NCBI GenBank assembly: GCA_964526645.1
Contig: CAZGJN010000004.1
Location: 124,001 to 188,000 of the forward strand
Direction of reading: 5' to 3'
Source: JADJNW01 sp964526645
GTDB taxonomy: Bacteria; Bacteroidota; Bacteroidia; Chitinophagales; Saprospiraceae
Length of the DNA stretch: 64,000 nucleotides
Shown here: in pieces, positions 28,801-35,731 of the stretch
How positions within the stretch are numbered: the first letter of the stretch is position 1
Layout: every line of letters starts with the position of its first letter
Translations under genes and position numbers: made by a program
The notes under the pieces: generated by a model
What the model was told of the DNA's origin: nothing
What the model saw: only the letters and a program-made list of their open reading frames with translations
The model's database searches: none

Positions 28801-29105
28801 TTGCGCCGATTTTTGCTTTTGCTACAACCGACATAGACCAAAACGGGATGCAGGATATTTTTGCAGTGGGTAATTGGTACGATGTGCAGCCGAGTATGGG
28901 GCGCTATGATGCGAGCCTGGGGCTGCTACTGCTGAATCAGGGCGAGGGGCGCTTCCACAGTATCGAGCCAGGCGAAAGCGGATTCGTAGCAACAGGGGAG
29001 GGGCGCGATCTTCAAATTTTGCAGGACGGGGTGCTGCTCTTCGCCAGAAACAACTTGCCGATACAGGTTTTTCATATTTTGGAATCACGTTTGCAATCGC
29101 AGTAA
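25812..29105 (+). CDS. FG-GAP/VCBS and ASPIC/UnbV repeat lipoprotein, CRTAC1-like (VCBS3)
   Basis: Third member of the family in this locus, 1097 aa from the ATG at 25812, which lies 19 bases after the SusC2 stop. An earlier in-frame start at 25749 would overlap SusC2 by 44 bases and push the signal peptide inside. The lipobox is LLSKSC. It carries FG-GAP blades (GDINNDSLPDVYF, ADVNGDGWLDIYV, ADLDNDGDLDLVT and others), an ASPIC/UnbV segment (CEPLLTFGLQKASQAKIRI) and a second propeller. It is clearly more diverged from VCBS1 and VCBS2 than those are from each other. It sits where a SusD gene would normally follow a SusC. Confidence 0.9.
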   Translation: MTETRLKVKYAFFLIAGMVLLSKSCVQKNNPADTLFRQLSARQSGISFENQLNETEDFNIIQYLYFYNGGGLAIGDINNDSLPDVYFTANQLPNKLYLNKGNLQFEDITERAGVAGKGSWKTGVTMADVNGDGWLDIYVCQVGKYKGLEGRNELYLNKQDGTFEESAAAYGLDFQGFSTQAAFFDYDRDGDLDLYLLNHSVHETDNFGKAHLRLKADEWTGDRLFRNDGARFADVTAAAGIYSSKIGYGLGIAIGDLNNDGWADIYVSNDFHENDYLYYNNADGTFTEAGVHSFGHTSNFSMGSDVADFNNDGWMDILTLDMKPESEELLKSSVGADPYNIYRFKLAYGYHYQFPRNMLQLNRGKIFADKQPIAAFSEIGQLAGVDATDWSWAALFCDLDNDGWKDIFISNGIWRRPNDLDYLKFISNQQVQKQATDLELASKMPAGLMPNYTFRNTKSLVFENVSKQWGLDWVGCSNGAAYADLDNDGDLDLVTNNLNAAATVFENRANEKLRNNFLKIKLIDTSSKNTFGIGARVTVETDHLQVQELYPSRGFQSACEPLLTFGLQKASQAKIRIYWADGTVQDTTSNANQALVIIKSGIINPQEASQPKQGKVVAVANAVNFLHRENDYNDFDREKLQPHQLSNQGPKLATGDVNADGLPDFYVCGAAGQAGGLFLQTKAGKFTLHSSPDLVKDSLYEDTDASFFDADADGDLDLYVVSGGGVAGLLPEQYYDRLYFNDGKGVFQKKQQHIPEIPANGACVVAADFNQDGAPDLFVGSRSVPGSYGLSPSSFIFINNGKGVFSKLDDPILNNFGMVTSAIWLEKAQMLAVVGEWMPLTFLKWNDGKLVKSEVAQSNGWWNTLHPADLDGDGDQDLLLGNLGLNTNLKATEKEPLELFIGDFDNNLFTDPILAYYKQGKQYSYFSKDELFSQLVTIRKKFLDYQSFSKSTFQSVFEASQLQKSIHKKAYTLASCWAENRSGGQFVLHTLPLEAQLAPIFAFATTDIDQNGMQDIFAVGNWYDVQPSMGRYDASLGLLLLNQGEGRFHSIEPGESGFVATGEGRDLQILQDGVLLFARNNLPIQVFHILESRLQSQ

Positions 29106-29108
29106 TAA

Positions 29109-30305
29109 ATGATACCACTACACCAAGTATTGCCGCTCAAGGGCACTGTTCAGCACTATGACTGGGGCGGGTATAATTTTATTCCAACTTTGATTGGACA
29201 GGAAAATCCACACAATCAGCCCTTTGCAGAGCTATGGATGGGTGCACATGCTGCTGCGCCTTCGATCGTGATTGCGGACCATCAAACTATGCCACTCGAC
29301 CAGCTTATTGAAAAATTCCCGAAAGAAACCCTGGGTGAAAAAGTGCAGCAGCAGTTTGAACACCGCTTGCCTTTTCTTTTCAAAGTACTTGATGTGCGCA
29401 AGATGCTTTCCATCCAGGCACATCCTTCCAAAAAACAGGCGGAAGCCGGTTTTGAAAGAGAAAACAAGTTGGGCATTCCATTGCATTCGCCACAACGAAT
29501 TTACAAAGACGCGAACCACAAGCCAGAGTTGATGCTCGCACTCACTGATTTTTGGTTGCTGCACGGCTTTCAATCTTTTGAAAAAATAATGCAGCTATTG
29601 CACACCACTCCAGCCTTTGCGCCACTTGCCAAGCATTTCCAACAAGAAAAAAATTTGTACCCTTTGTATAAATATGTGATGGAATTGCCACAAGAAAGCG
29701 TGAATCAACTCTTGAAACCCTTATACCTTCAGCTTTCGCAAAAACTTCCTAAGGATAAATCCGAAGCAGACTTTTGGGCTTGGCGGGCATTCCAAGATAC
29801 TTCAAAAGAAGGCAATTATGACAGAGGCATTTTCTCGATTTATTTTTTCAATTTGGTGCACCTGAAGCCCGGCGAGGCGATCTACCAGGCGGCGGGCATA
29901 CCCCATGCCTATCTGGAAGGCGTGAATGTAGAATTAATGGCAAATTCGGATAATGTTTTCCGAGGAGGACTCACCACAAAAGCTCTCGCAGTAGATGAAT
30001 TATTGCAAAGCCTTGTCTTTGAACCGATTGTGCCAAATATCATTGCAGGAAATAAAATATCAGAGGCAGAGCGCATTTTCCCAACACCCGCACCCGATTT
30101 TGTGCTGAGCCAGATCGAGTTGAGCGCGGGTGCATCTGTTGCACAAGTAGCCGCAGCCCCTCAGATTTTGTTGGTCATGGAGGGGGCTGTCACGGTGGAT
30201 AAGCAGCCTTTTTTAAAAGGGGCTATTTTGTTTGTACCTGTCCATCTCTCTTACACCATCGAGGCATCGGAAAAAGCCGTACTTTTCAAAGCGACCCTGC
30301 CATAA
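29109..30305 (+). CDS. manA: Mannose-6-phosphate isomerase, class I
   Basis: A 398-aa cytoplasmic enzyme interconverting mannose 6-phosphate and fructose 6-phosphate. It starts with the family pattern LKGTVQHYDWGGYNFIP. The zinc-site region LSIQAHPSKKQAE is present, and ANHKPELMLALTDFW adds another metal ligand (HKPE). The segment IPHAYLEGVNVELMANSDNV carries the catalytic part of the cupin fold. The length is normal. The ATG lies 3 bases after the VCBS3 stop, so it is probably translated from the same long transcript. This links the locus to mannose or fructose metabolism, though the enzyme also serves general sugar-nucleotide supply. Confidence 0.95.
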   Translation: MIPLHQVLPLKGTVQHYDWGGYNFIPTLIGQENPHNQPFAELWMGAHAAAPSIVIADHQTMPLDQLIEKFPKETLGEKVQQQFEHRLPFLFKVLDVRKMLSIQAHPSKKQAEAGFERENKLGIPLHSPQRIYKDANHKPELMLALTDFWLLHGFQSFEKIMQLLHTTPAFAPLAKHFQQEKNLYPLYKYVMELPQESVNQLLKPLYLQLSQKLPKDKSEADFWAWRAFQDTSKEGNYDRGIFSIYFFNLVHLKPGEAIYQAAGIPHAYLEGVNVELMANSDNVFRGGLTTKALAVDELLQSLVFEPIVPNIIAGNKISEAERIFPTPAPDFVLSQIELSAGASVAQVAAAPQILLVMEGAVTVDKQPFLKGAILFVPVHLSYTIEASEKAVLFKATLP

Positions 30306-30344
30306 GCCAGCTAAAACAGCATTTAGCACTGCGGGGATATCCTA

Positions 30345-31457
30345 TCAACGAAAAGAAGCTTCCGATTCGAGATTTTTTAATACAACATTGTCGGCGCGGT
30401 GTTTTTTACCTTCGCGGTAAAATTCAAGGCTGATGCGGTCGCCAGGGCGGAAAAGCGCTACCTGTTCTTGCAATTCGGACATAGAGTTGACCTTTGCACC
30501 GTTGATGTTAATGATCACATCGCCAAAACGAAGTCCAGCATCGTAAGCACTGCTGCCTCGGGTCACGCTGGTAATATAAACCCCTTCTACACTGGGTAAC
30601 TTGGCTTCTGCGGCAATTTTATCGTTGATTTCTGCAATCCGAACCCCAAGTACCGCCCGTTTTACCTTGCCGTAATCGCGAATATCGGAGATCACTTTTT
30701 TCACCAAATTGGATGGAATAGCAAAGGAATAACCTTCATAGCCGCCGCTTTCGCTGATGATGGCAGTATTGATACCTACGAGTTCGCCACGGGTATTTAC
30801 CAGTGCGCCACCGCTGTTGCCGGGATTGACAACTGCATCGGTTTGAATAAAAGATTCAACAGCATAAGTATCTTGCAAGATATTGATATTTCTGGCTTTA
30901 GCACTGATAATGCCAGCCGTGACAGTGGAATTCAAGTCGAAGGGATTTCCCACCGCCAAAACCCACTCTCCCACCTGGGAAAGGTCGGAGTTTCCAAAGG
31001 CGATAGCCCTAAAGCCCGTACCTGTCACCTTCAGCAGCGCAATGTCCGTATTTCGATCTACCCCCGTCAGTGAGGCTGCGAGGCTGCGTTTATTGGCAAA
31101 TGTTATTTCATACCGTACGCCTTCTTCGATTACATGAAAATTAGTGACAATATGACCATCGTTTGATACAATTACCCCTGAACCCGAAGAGACTTTGTTG
31201 CCCGTACTTCCAAAAGCAGTGATGTTCACGACGCTATTGGTGATTTCTTTGGAAACCGCTGTGAAATCGGGCAGAACGTTGTTGATTAGCTCCCGTGGCT
31301 TGGTATTCAACAAAACAGGTGCTTCTGTTTTTACCAATTTGGTGGAAATACCCGCGCCTCGTTCCGGCGATTGAGAAACAAAAAAGTAAAAGCAAAGCAA
31401 AAAAGTACATAAAGAGCTGACGACAGCAACGATCAAACTGGGCAGCAGATTTTTCAT
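30345..31457 (-). CDS. HtrA/DegP-type trypsin-like serine protease with one PDZ domain
   Basis: Envelope protease of 370 aa. An N-terminal hydrophobic segment (about residues 7-28) anchors or exports it. The trypsin-like domain has the triad His108 (VTNFHVI), Asp138 (RNTDIALL) and Ser215 (NPGNSGGALV). One PDZ domain (about 265-365; SAYDAGLRFGDVIININGAKV) closes the chain. DegP has two PDZ domains, so this is closer to the single-PDZ DegS/HtrA type. Such proteases degrade misfolded envelope proteins. It is convergent with manA and separated from the upstream glucosaminidase gene by a terminator. Confidence 0.92.
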   Translation of the reverse strand: MKNLLPSLIVAVVSSLCTFLLCFYFFVSQSPERGAGISTKLVKTEAPVLLNTKPRELINNVLPDFTAVSKEITNSVVNITAFGSTGNKVSSGSGVIVSNDGHIVTNFHVIEEGVRYEITFANKRSLAASLTGVDRNTDIALLKVTGTGFRAIAFGNSDLSQVGEWVLAVGNPFDLNSTVTAGIISAKARNINILQDTYAVESFIQTDAVVNPGNSGGALVNTRGELVGINTAIISESGGYEGYSFAIPSNLVKKVISDIRDYGKVKRAVLGVRIAEINDKIAAEAKLPSVEGVYITSVTRGSSAYDAGLRFGDVIININGAKVNSMSELQEQVALFRPGDRISLEFYREGKKHRADNVVLKNLESEASFR

Positions 31458-31561
31458 AGTACAAGGAGTTTTCAGCAGAGCAATTTAAGTGATTTGGTGA
31501 ATAATCAAAGCAATAGGGTATAGCAATTTTTTTAATGACAAGGTTCTGTCGGCGTAGTTGC

Positions 31562-31597
31562 ACAAATTAAAATGCCGCCCGATTGAACAAGGCGGCA
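31562..31597 (-). terminator. Terminator after the glucosaminidase gene
   Basis: GC-rich 7-bp stem (TGCCGCC 31573-31579, GGCGGCA 31591-31597) with an 11-base loop. On the minus strand it is followed by TTTTAATTTG. It lies about 80 bases past the glucosaminidase stop and upstream of the htrA gene. Confidence 0.7.
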
Positions 31598-31678
31598 CCG
31601 AAAACTTACATGAGAAAACCACTCAGAGAGAAAGGTGAGAGAAATTAATTTTTTTGTAAGTGTTTCATAATTAAATGA

Positions 31679-32500
31679 TTATTGTTCGTCTAATAAATAT
31701 AACTGATACTTTTCGATTGCTTCGATCAGTTTATCATCGTAGCGTTTGTCGCGGTTATACCCAGCCTGTTTGAGTCCTTTCGCCCATTTTTTATAGCTGT
31801 TGCCAGCGTCAAACAAAGTAGCGTATTGATCTTTGAGCAAGAGGCTGTGGGCGCGCCAGCTCTCCCAGGCACTGGCAAAATATTGTTCGGACAGCGGCGC
31901 ACCAAAGTGATTATTGCGGTCTTTCGCCGATTCCTGTTGATTGGCTTCACTTTCGAGGATGCCCTGTGCCATTTTGATACTCGCGGGAATGCCAAATTTT
32001 GACATTTCTGCTTGTGCCACTTTAGAAAATCGCTTGATATAAGCCCTTACCGCTTGCTCGTTGAGTTCATCAATAGATGCAACAGCAGGGGCATTGTTTT
32101 TTAATCCCATAGTATTAGCAAGACTCATTTCTTCTACGTTGGTCCGCACCGCTTTGGCTTCTTTCGCTGGTGTAATTTTTCCAGACGAGAGGGGTGCTCT
32201 CATGTTGATAGAAAACTGAATATCCTTTTTGGTAAGGATAAAAATGACGAGCCCCACCAGCGCCAGTTTCCACCAGGTGAACCTTTTCAGATTGCCGCTG
32301 CTGTGGGCAGTACTATACCACCGAAATTTGAGCGATACCAACATCTTTTGGATACCTGCCCAGATTTTGCGGAGCAACCAGGCAAGGGTGACATCATAAA
32401 TCGTGGCATAAATATGCCCTTTCGGCATTCTATTGCCCGCAGCCGAAGGGTGGGTGCTCCCGCCACTGTATTGAAAACGATTCGTTTGGTGCTGCTTCAT
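31679..32500 (-). CDS. Membrane-anchored glucosaminidase-domain protein (peptidoglycan hydrolase)
   Basis: A 273-aa protein with a cytoplasmic basic N-terminus, one transmembrane helix (about residues 76-91) and a periplasmic part. The C-terminal glucosaminidase domain (about 150-273, FlgJ/Mannosyl-glycoprotein endo-beta-N-acetylglucosaminidase family) contains the catalytic glutamate in AQGILES (Glu183). The usual following pattern also appears: NNHFG, then the AWESW and Y-K-W-A-GL-Q-AGY spacing. It probably cuts glycan strands of peptidoglycan. An internal ATG at codon 25 is an alternative start. It is divergent from the S24 regulator and shares its upstream region. Confidence 0.85.
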   Translation of the reverse strand: MKQHQTNRFQYSGGSTHPSAAGNRMPKGHIYATIYDVTLAWLLRKIWAGIQKMLVSLKFRWYSTAHSSGNLKRFTWWKLALVGLVIFILTKKDIQFSINMRAPLSSGKITPAKEAKAVRTNVEEMSLANTMGLKNNAPAVASIDELNEQAVRAYIKRFSKVAQAEMSKFGIPASIKMAQGILESEANQQESAKDRNNHFGAPLSEQYFASAWESWRAHSLLLKDQYATLFDAGNSYKKWAKGLKQAGYNRDKRYDDKLIEAIEKYQLYLLDEQ

Positions 32501-32542
32501 TGCTTTGAATTTAGGAAAAGATATTGTACTTTTATGGTTCTA

Positions 32543-32578
32543 TTTGCAAACCTTTGATTTTAAAAAGCTGTTTGCAAA
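32543..32578. promoter_or_regulatory. Paired TTTGCAAA palindromes between the glucosaminidase and S24 genes
   Basis: The self-complementary octamer TTTGCAAA occurs at 32543-32550 and 32571-32578, 28 bases apart centre to centre. Two further TTTCAAAA-type units follow before the S24 ATG. The placement in a divergent region beside a repressor-like gene suggests operator sites; this is inference in AT-rich DNA. Confidence 0.35.
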
Positions 32579-32637
32579 ACAAATTTAAAACAAAAAATTT
32601 CAAAAACAAAATTATTTCAAAACATTTTAGTTTAAAA

Positions 32638-33357
32638 ATGAGTAATTTTTTTGAAAATATTGTCAATCAACGCTTTAGGAAAGTTTATGAGGAATTGGAG
32701 AAATACAATTTAATCAAAGGGAAATCAGACCTTGCCAAGCAGTTGGATACTTATAACCATGTGATTAATAGTATTTTGAAGGGGCAACGCAACATTACGG
32801 TGGACCAGTTGTATAAATTGTTTGAAATCTATGGGGTAGATGCCAATTACGTTTTTGGCAATAGCGAAGAAATGTTTTTGGACAAAGACCTGGCGTTGGG
32901 CGAAGTGCCTACACGCTCTATGAAAGAGCGCCAAAAGGGCGGGCGCGAAAACATCACCCTGGTGCCCGTGCGGGCGCTGGCAGGCTACGCGCTGGAGCAT
33001 CAGGACAAGAATTTTCTCGCTGCCTTGCAAAAATTTTCCATACCAAATATGGATGGTAATTTGCTCGCCTTTGAAATCAGCGGCGATAGCATGCTGCCCA
33101 CCATTACCAACGGCGATGTGGTCATCTGTGAGGAACTCGAACGGGGAGAACCTCTGCGGGACAATCAGGTATATGTGATTGTGACGGACGTAGTGGTAGC
33201 CAAAAGAATCCAACAAATAAAAGAAGACAGCTCGGTGGCTCGCCTCCGACTTATTTCGGATAATGGGGCAGTGTACAAACCCTATGAAGTGGAACTGGAG
33301 GATATTCGTCAGATATTGAAAGTGAAATGCCGATTGACTTCCCACGCCATCAATTAA
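32638..33357 (+). CDS. S24/LexA-like transcriptional regulator with HTH domain
   Basis: A 239-aa regulator from the ATG at 32638; an earlier start at 32524 adds an AT-encoded, non-family extension and is rejected. The N-terminal helix-turn-helix (about residues 10-75; KGKSDLAKQLDTYNHVINSILKG is broken across two helices) binds DNA. The C-terminal S24 domain (about 105-235) has the Ala115-Gly116 cleavage bond (RALAGYA), the nucleophile Ser151 (ISGDSMLP) and Lys189 (VVVAKR). It could therefore self-cleave like LexA or CI. Many Bacteroidota carry such proteins outside prophages; no phage genes are near. Target genes are unknown. Confidence 0.85.
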   Translation: MSNFFENIVNQRFRKVYEELEKYNLIKGKSDLAKQLDTYNHVINSILKGQRNITVDQLYKLFEIYGVDANYVFGNSEEMFLDKDLALGEVPTRSMKERQKGGRENITLVPVRALAGYALEHQDKNFLAALQKFSIPNMDGNLLAFEISGDSMLPTITNGDVVICEELERGEPLRDNQVYVIVTDVVVAKRIQQIKEDSSVARLRLISDNGAVYKPYEVELEDIRQILKVKCRLTSHAIN

Positions 33358-33391
33358 AAAAAATGCTGAACAGAAGGGTTGTCCAGCATTT
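33356..33391 (-). terminator. Terminator of the predicted ncRNA (overlaps the S24 stop)
   Basis: AAATGCTG (33391-33384 on the minus strand) pairs with CAGCATTT (33368-33361), followed on the minus strand by eight consecutive T. On the plus strand the tail is not T-rich, so the main direction is minus. The T-run overlaps the last codon of the convergent S24 gene. Confidence 0.75.
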
Positions 33392-33667
33392 ATGGTATAG
33401 TGAGCTGTGATAGTGTGAGGTTGAAAATATGTAAGTGCTCTATCAATCAAGGGCGCCGTTCTATAAATCGTTAAAATTTGCAAAGTCATAGCAATAAACC
33501 AAGAGCATTTGTTGTAGAAGCCCTAAGCTCAAAAGGGTTTTGTTGTAAAAGCTCACGCCGAGCCGCCTATTAAGGACTGAGGACGACGGGAGTTTACTTT
33601 AAGGTAAGTAGGAATGCCTCACAAAGAGAATACTATTTTTCCAATCAAATGTGTGGGGGATGGTATC
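33356..33667 (-). ncRNA. Predicted non-coding RNA, about 310 nt
   Basis: The minus strand holds a complete transcription unit with no credible protein: a consensus promoter (33704-33674), about 310 bases, then a hairpin with eight T. Inside are two copies of a 14-base unit (33508-33521 and 33539-33552, one difference), reading GCTTTTACAACAAA and GCTTCTACAACAAA on the RNA strand. A hairpin AAACCCT/AGGGCTT lies between them. A possible long-range stem pairs TGTGAGG (33623-33617) with CCTCACA (33420-33414). It does not match RNase P, tmRNA or SRP RNA as I know them. A 6S-type RNA is possible but unproven. The ends are estimates. Confidence 0.6.
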
Positions 33668-33673
33668 AGAAAG

Positions 33674-33704
33674 CAAAAGTATTTGTTCGCACGCACAAAA
33701 ACAA
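33674..33704 (-). promoter_or_regulatory. Promoter of the predicted ncRNA
   Basis: On the minus strand TTG (33704-33702), exactly 20 bases, then TACTTTTG (33681-33674): the same architecture as the rplU and susC1 promoters here. The remaining bases up to 33962 hold no gene and no further clear signal. Confidence 0.7.
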
Positions 33705-33962
33705 GCTAATATTTTTTTCGCCTCAGTACCTCAAAACGTTAACCTTCCTTAGCCCGTTCTTCAAGTATTACTTTTTTGTCGAATACTGTTTTTCAGTGTA
33801 GAAGCTTGCAAAAGTAACTATTATTGGCATCAACTTGTTTAATGTAAGATAATTGTAAACTTAACTTTTAGGGCTTTGTTTAACTTGTTCTTATCAAATT
33901 AAATCATTTTCTTGCAAATATTGCACTTGTGTGAGCCAATTGTGATACTTAAACAACCCTAA

Positions 33963-35438
33963 ATGAACAAACCAAAAGATGACCTTCATCGGTTGATCCA
34001 ACTAATGACGCAGGCGGAGAAGCGCTATTTTAAAATGCACTTTGCTCTGAAACAAAACGTATTGACGGATTTATACGAGATTATCAACAAAATGCAAGTG
34101 TATGACGAAGAATTCGTCAAAAAACACCTAAGTGAAAATGCCGCGAAAAACCTGAAAGTGCACAAAGTTCAATTGATGGATTTACTGCTGCGCAGCCTTG
34201 CTTCTTACCATCAAAAAAGAACGCCCGCGAGCCGCATTCGCCAGGGCTTGGAAGAAGTAGATTTATTGATTACCAAACAGTTGCACGATGCCGCATTTGA
34301 TCGCCTCCAGAAAATCAAACAGTTTTGCCTCGAATATGAAGAATTTACATACCTGCTCGAAATTGCCTACAAAGAGTACCAGATGCAATATATCTGGATT
34401 GACAAAATAGGAATCAGTAACTTTCATGCCTTTTCACAAATTGGGGAATATCTTGACAAACTCGTGCACCAAAATGAGTTGAGTATTTTTAATATCAAAA
34501 TGCTGGATATCATCAGGGAGCATGATTACGATGCCAACTCGGCGGAAATGAAACGACTCGTTTATGAGCGAATGCAAGACCCTGTTTTACAAAACGATAA
34601 GGAAACTTTACGTGCCAAGCTCATCAAGAACATGTTTTATGCCCAAGCTTACGATGTATTGAAAGATAAAGAATTGGAACATTTTTATCGAAAAAGTAAC
34701 CTCGATTTGGTAGAACAACACAAAGCCTTCAGGGAAGTTTCTCCCTTTGGTTATCTGGCCGTGCTGAGGAATTATGCCAATTTTTGTGAAGAGAATGAGC
34801 ACTGGGATTTATTGTCAGCAACCATCCAGCGCGCAAAAGATTTTACGGCGAAATACCCGGCCTGGAACATTCAGTTGATCAATTTTTACCAATCGGAGGT
34901 GCACATGCACTTCAATTTGCATAATTTTGAATATTTGCACCGAGTGATAGAACCTGAAGTGGCTGTTTTGGTCGAATACTATCATCTGTCGGGGCAAAGG
35001 ATTGTTCAGATTATCAATTTGCATTTTGCTTTGTTAAATATCATTCTGGGTCAACCTGCGGTGGCTCAAAAATACCTATGGCAGCTGCACGAAGCCGCAG
35101 ATGACATAAAAGCGTACTTTGAGGAGATTTATAAAATCGTAGAAATTGTCAATCATTTTGAGTCGGGCGACTATTTTTTGGTGAGCAACATGGTCAACGC
35201 TATTCGCAGAAAAAAAGGCAATCAGGCTTCCCATTTTTATGATGCCTGTTTGCAATGGTTCAAAAAGCTGAGTGCTCGCCCTGCTGACCAATCCAGACTT
35301 GCTCAGGAGTTACTTGCTCAGCTTCCAAAATTCGAAAAAGAAAAAGTACTCAACCTGTTTAATTACTTTCAACTCCAGGGCTGGTTGCAAGCCAAAGCTT
35401 CCGGAATACCATTCGTACAAAAAAAAATGAAAGCCTGA
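33963..35438 (+). CDS. Hypothetical helical-repeat protein
   Basis: A 491-aa cytoplasmic protein with no signal peptide or membrane segment. It is rich in Leu, Gln, Lys and aromatic residues and looks helical throughout. The spacing of Ala, Tyr and Leu recalls TPR-like solenoids, but no clean TPR motif is visible. The N-terminal segment (LMTQAEKRYFKMHFAL) resembles the start of other large Bacteroidota hypothetical proteins. I cannot assign a function. It is a single gene whose stop overlaps its own terminator stem, and no consensus promoter was found upstream. Confidence 0.75.
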   Translation: MNKPKDDLHRLIQLMTQAEKRYFKMHFALKQNVLTDLYEIINKMQVYDEEFVKKHLSENAAKNLKVHKVQLMDLLLRSLASYHQKRTPASRIRQGLEEVDLLITKQLHDAAFDRLQKIKQFCLEYEEFTYLLEIAYKEYQMQYIWIDKIGISNFHAFSQIGEYLDKLVHQNELSIFNIKMLDIIREHDYDANSAEMKRLVYERMQDPVLQNDKETLRAKLIKNMFYAQAYDVLKDKELEHFYRKSNLDLVEQHKAFREVSPFGYLAVLRNYANFCEENEHWDLLSATIQRAKDFTAKYPAWNIQLINFYQSEVHMHFNLHNFEYLHRVIEPEVAVLVEYYHLSGQRIVQIINLHFALLNIILGQPAVAQKYLWQLHEAADDIKAYFEEIYKIVEIVNHFESGDYFLVSNMVNAIRRKKGNQASHFYDACLQWFKKLSARPADQSRLAQELLAQLPKFEKEKVLNLFNYFQLQGWLQAKASGIPFVQKKMKA

Positions 35439-35471
35439 ACAGGCTGATGCACCCCTTTCAGGCTCGTTTTT
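35432..35471 (+). terminator. Terminator of the hypothetical helical-repeat gene
   Basis: AGCCTGAA (35432-35439) pairs with TTCAGGCT (35457-35464), followed by CGTTTTT. The left arm includes the stop codon of the preceding gene. Confidence 0.8.
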
Positions 35472-35731
35472 GTGTTTATTTGTTTGGGAACTCCAAAAAA
35501 AATGAGTTAGCGACTCCAATGTACAAGGGTTCAAAAAACTAAGGGAGTCATTTTTTTTGATTAGTTAATGGTGTAACATCCCAAAATAATTCTTGGCGAT
35601 GCAAACTTCATTCGTTTTAATACCTATGAGCAGCTCAAATTAAAATGAATACTTTCCAATACTTAACCCTTGCAACAACTAATGCAGCATTCCTTTGGTT
35701 AAGAATAGTAGCACTTACAAAGCATTCGATT

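Noticed and set aside
13600..29000. Regularly repeated short DNA units (GAT-GGC-GAT type), considered as a CRISPR or satellite array
   Set aside because: They encode the D-x-D-x-D-G calcium loops of FG-GAP repeats, with irregular spacing and codon variation; this is protein repeat, not a DNA array.
32725..33489. Minus-strand open frame of 254 codons across the S24 gene and the ncRNA
   Set aside because: Most of it is antisense to a well-supported S24 gene, it crosses the ncRNA terminator, and its composition is not protein-like.
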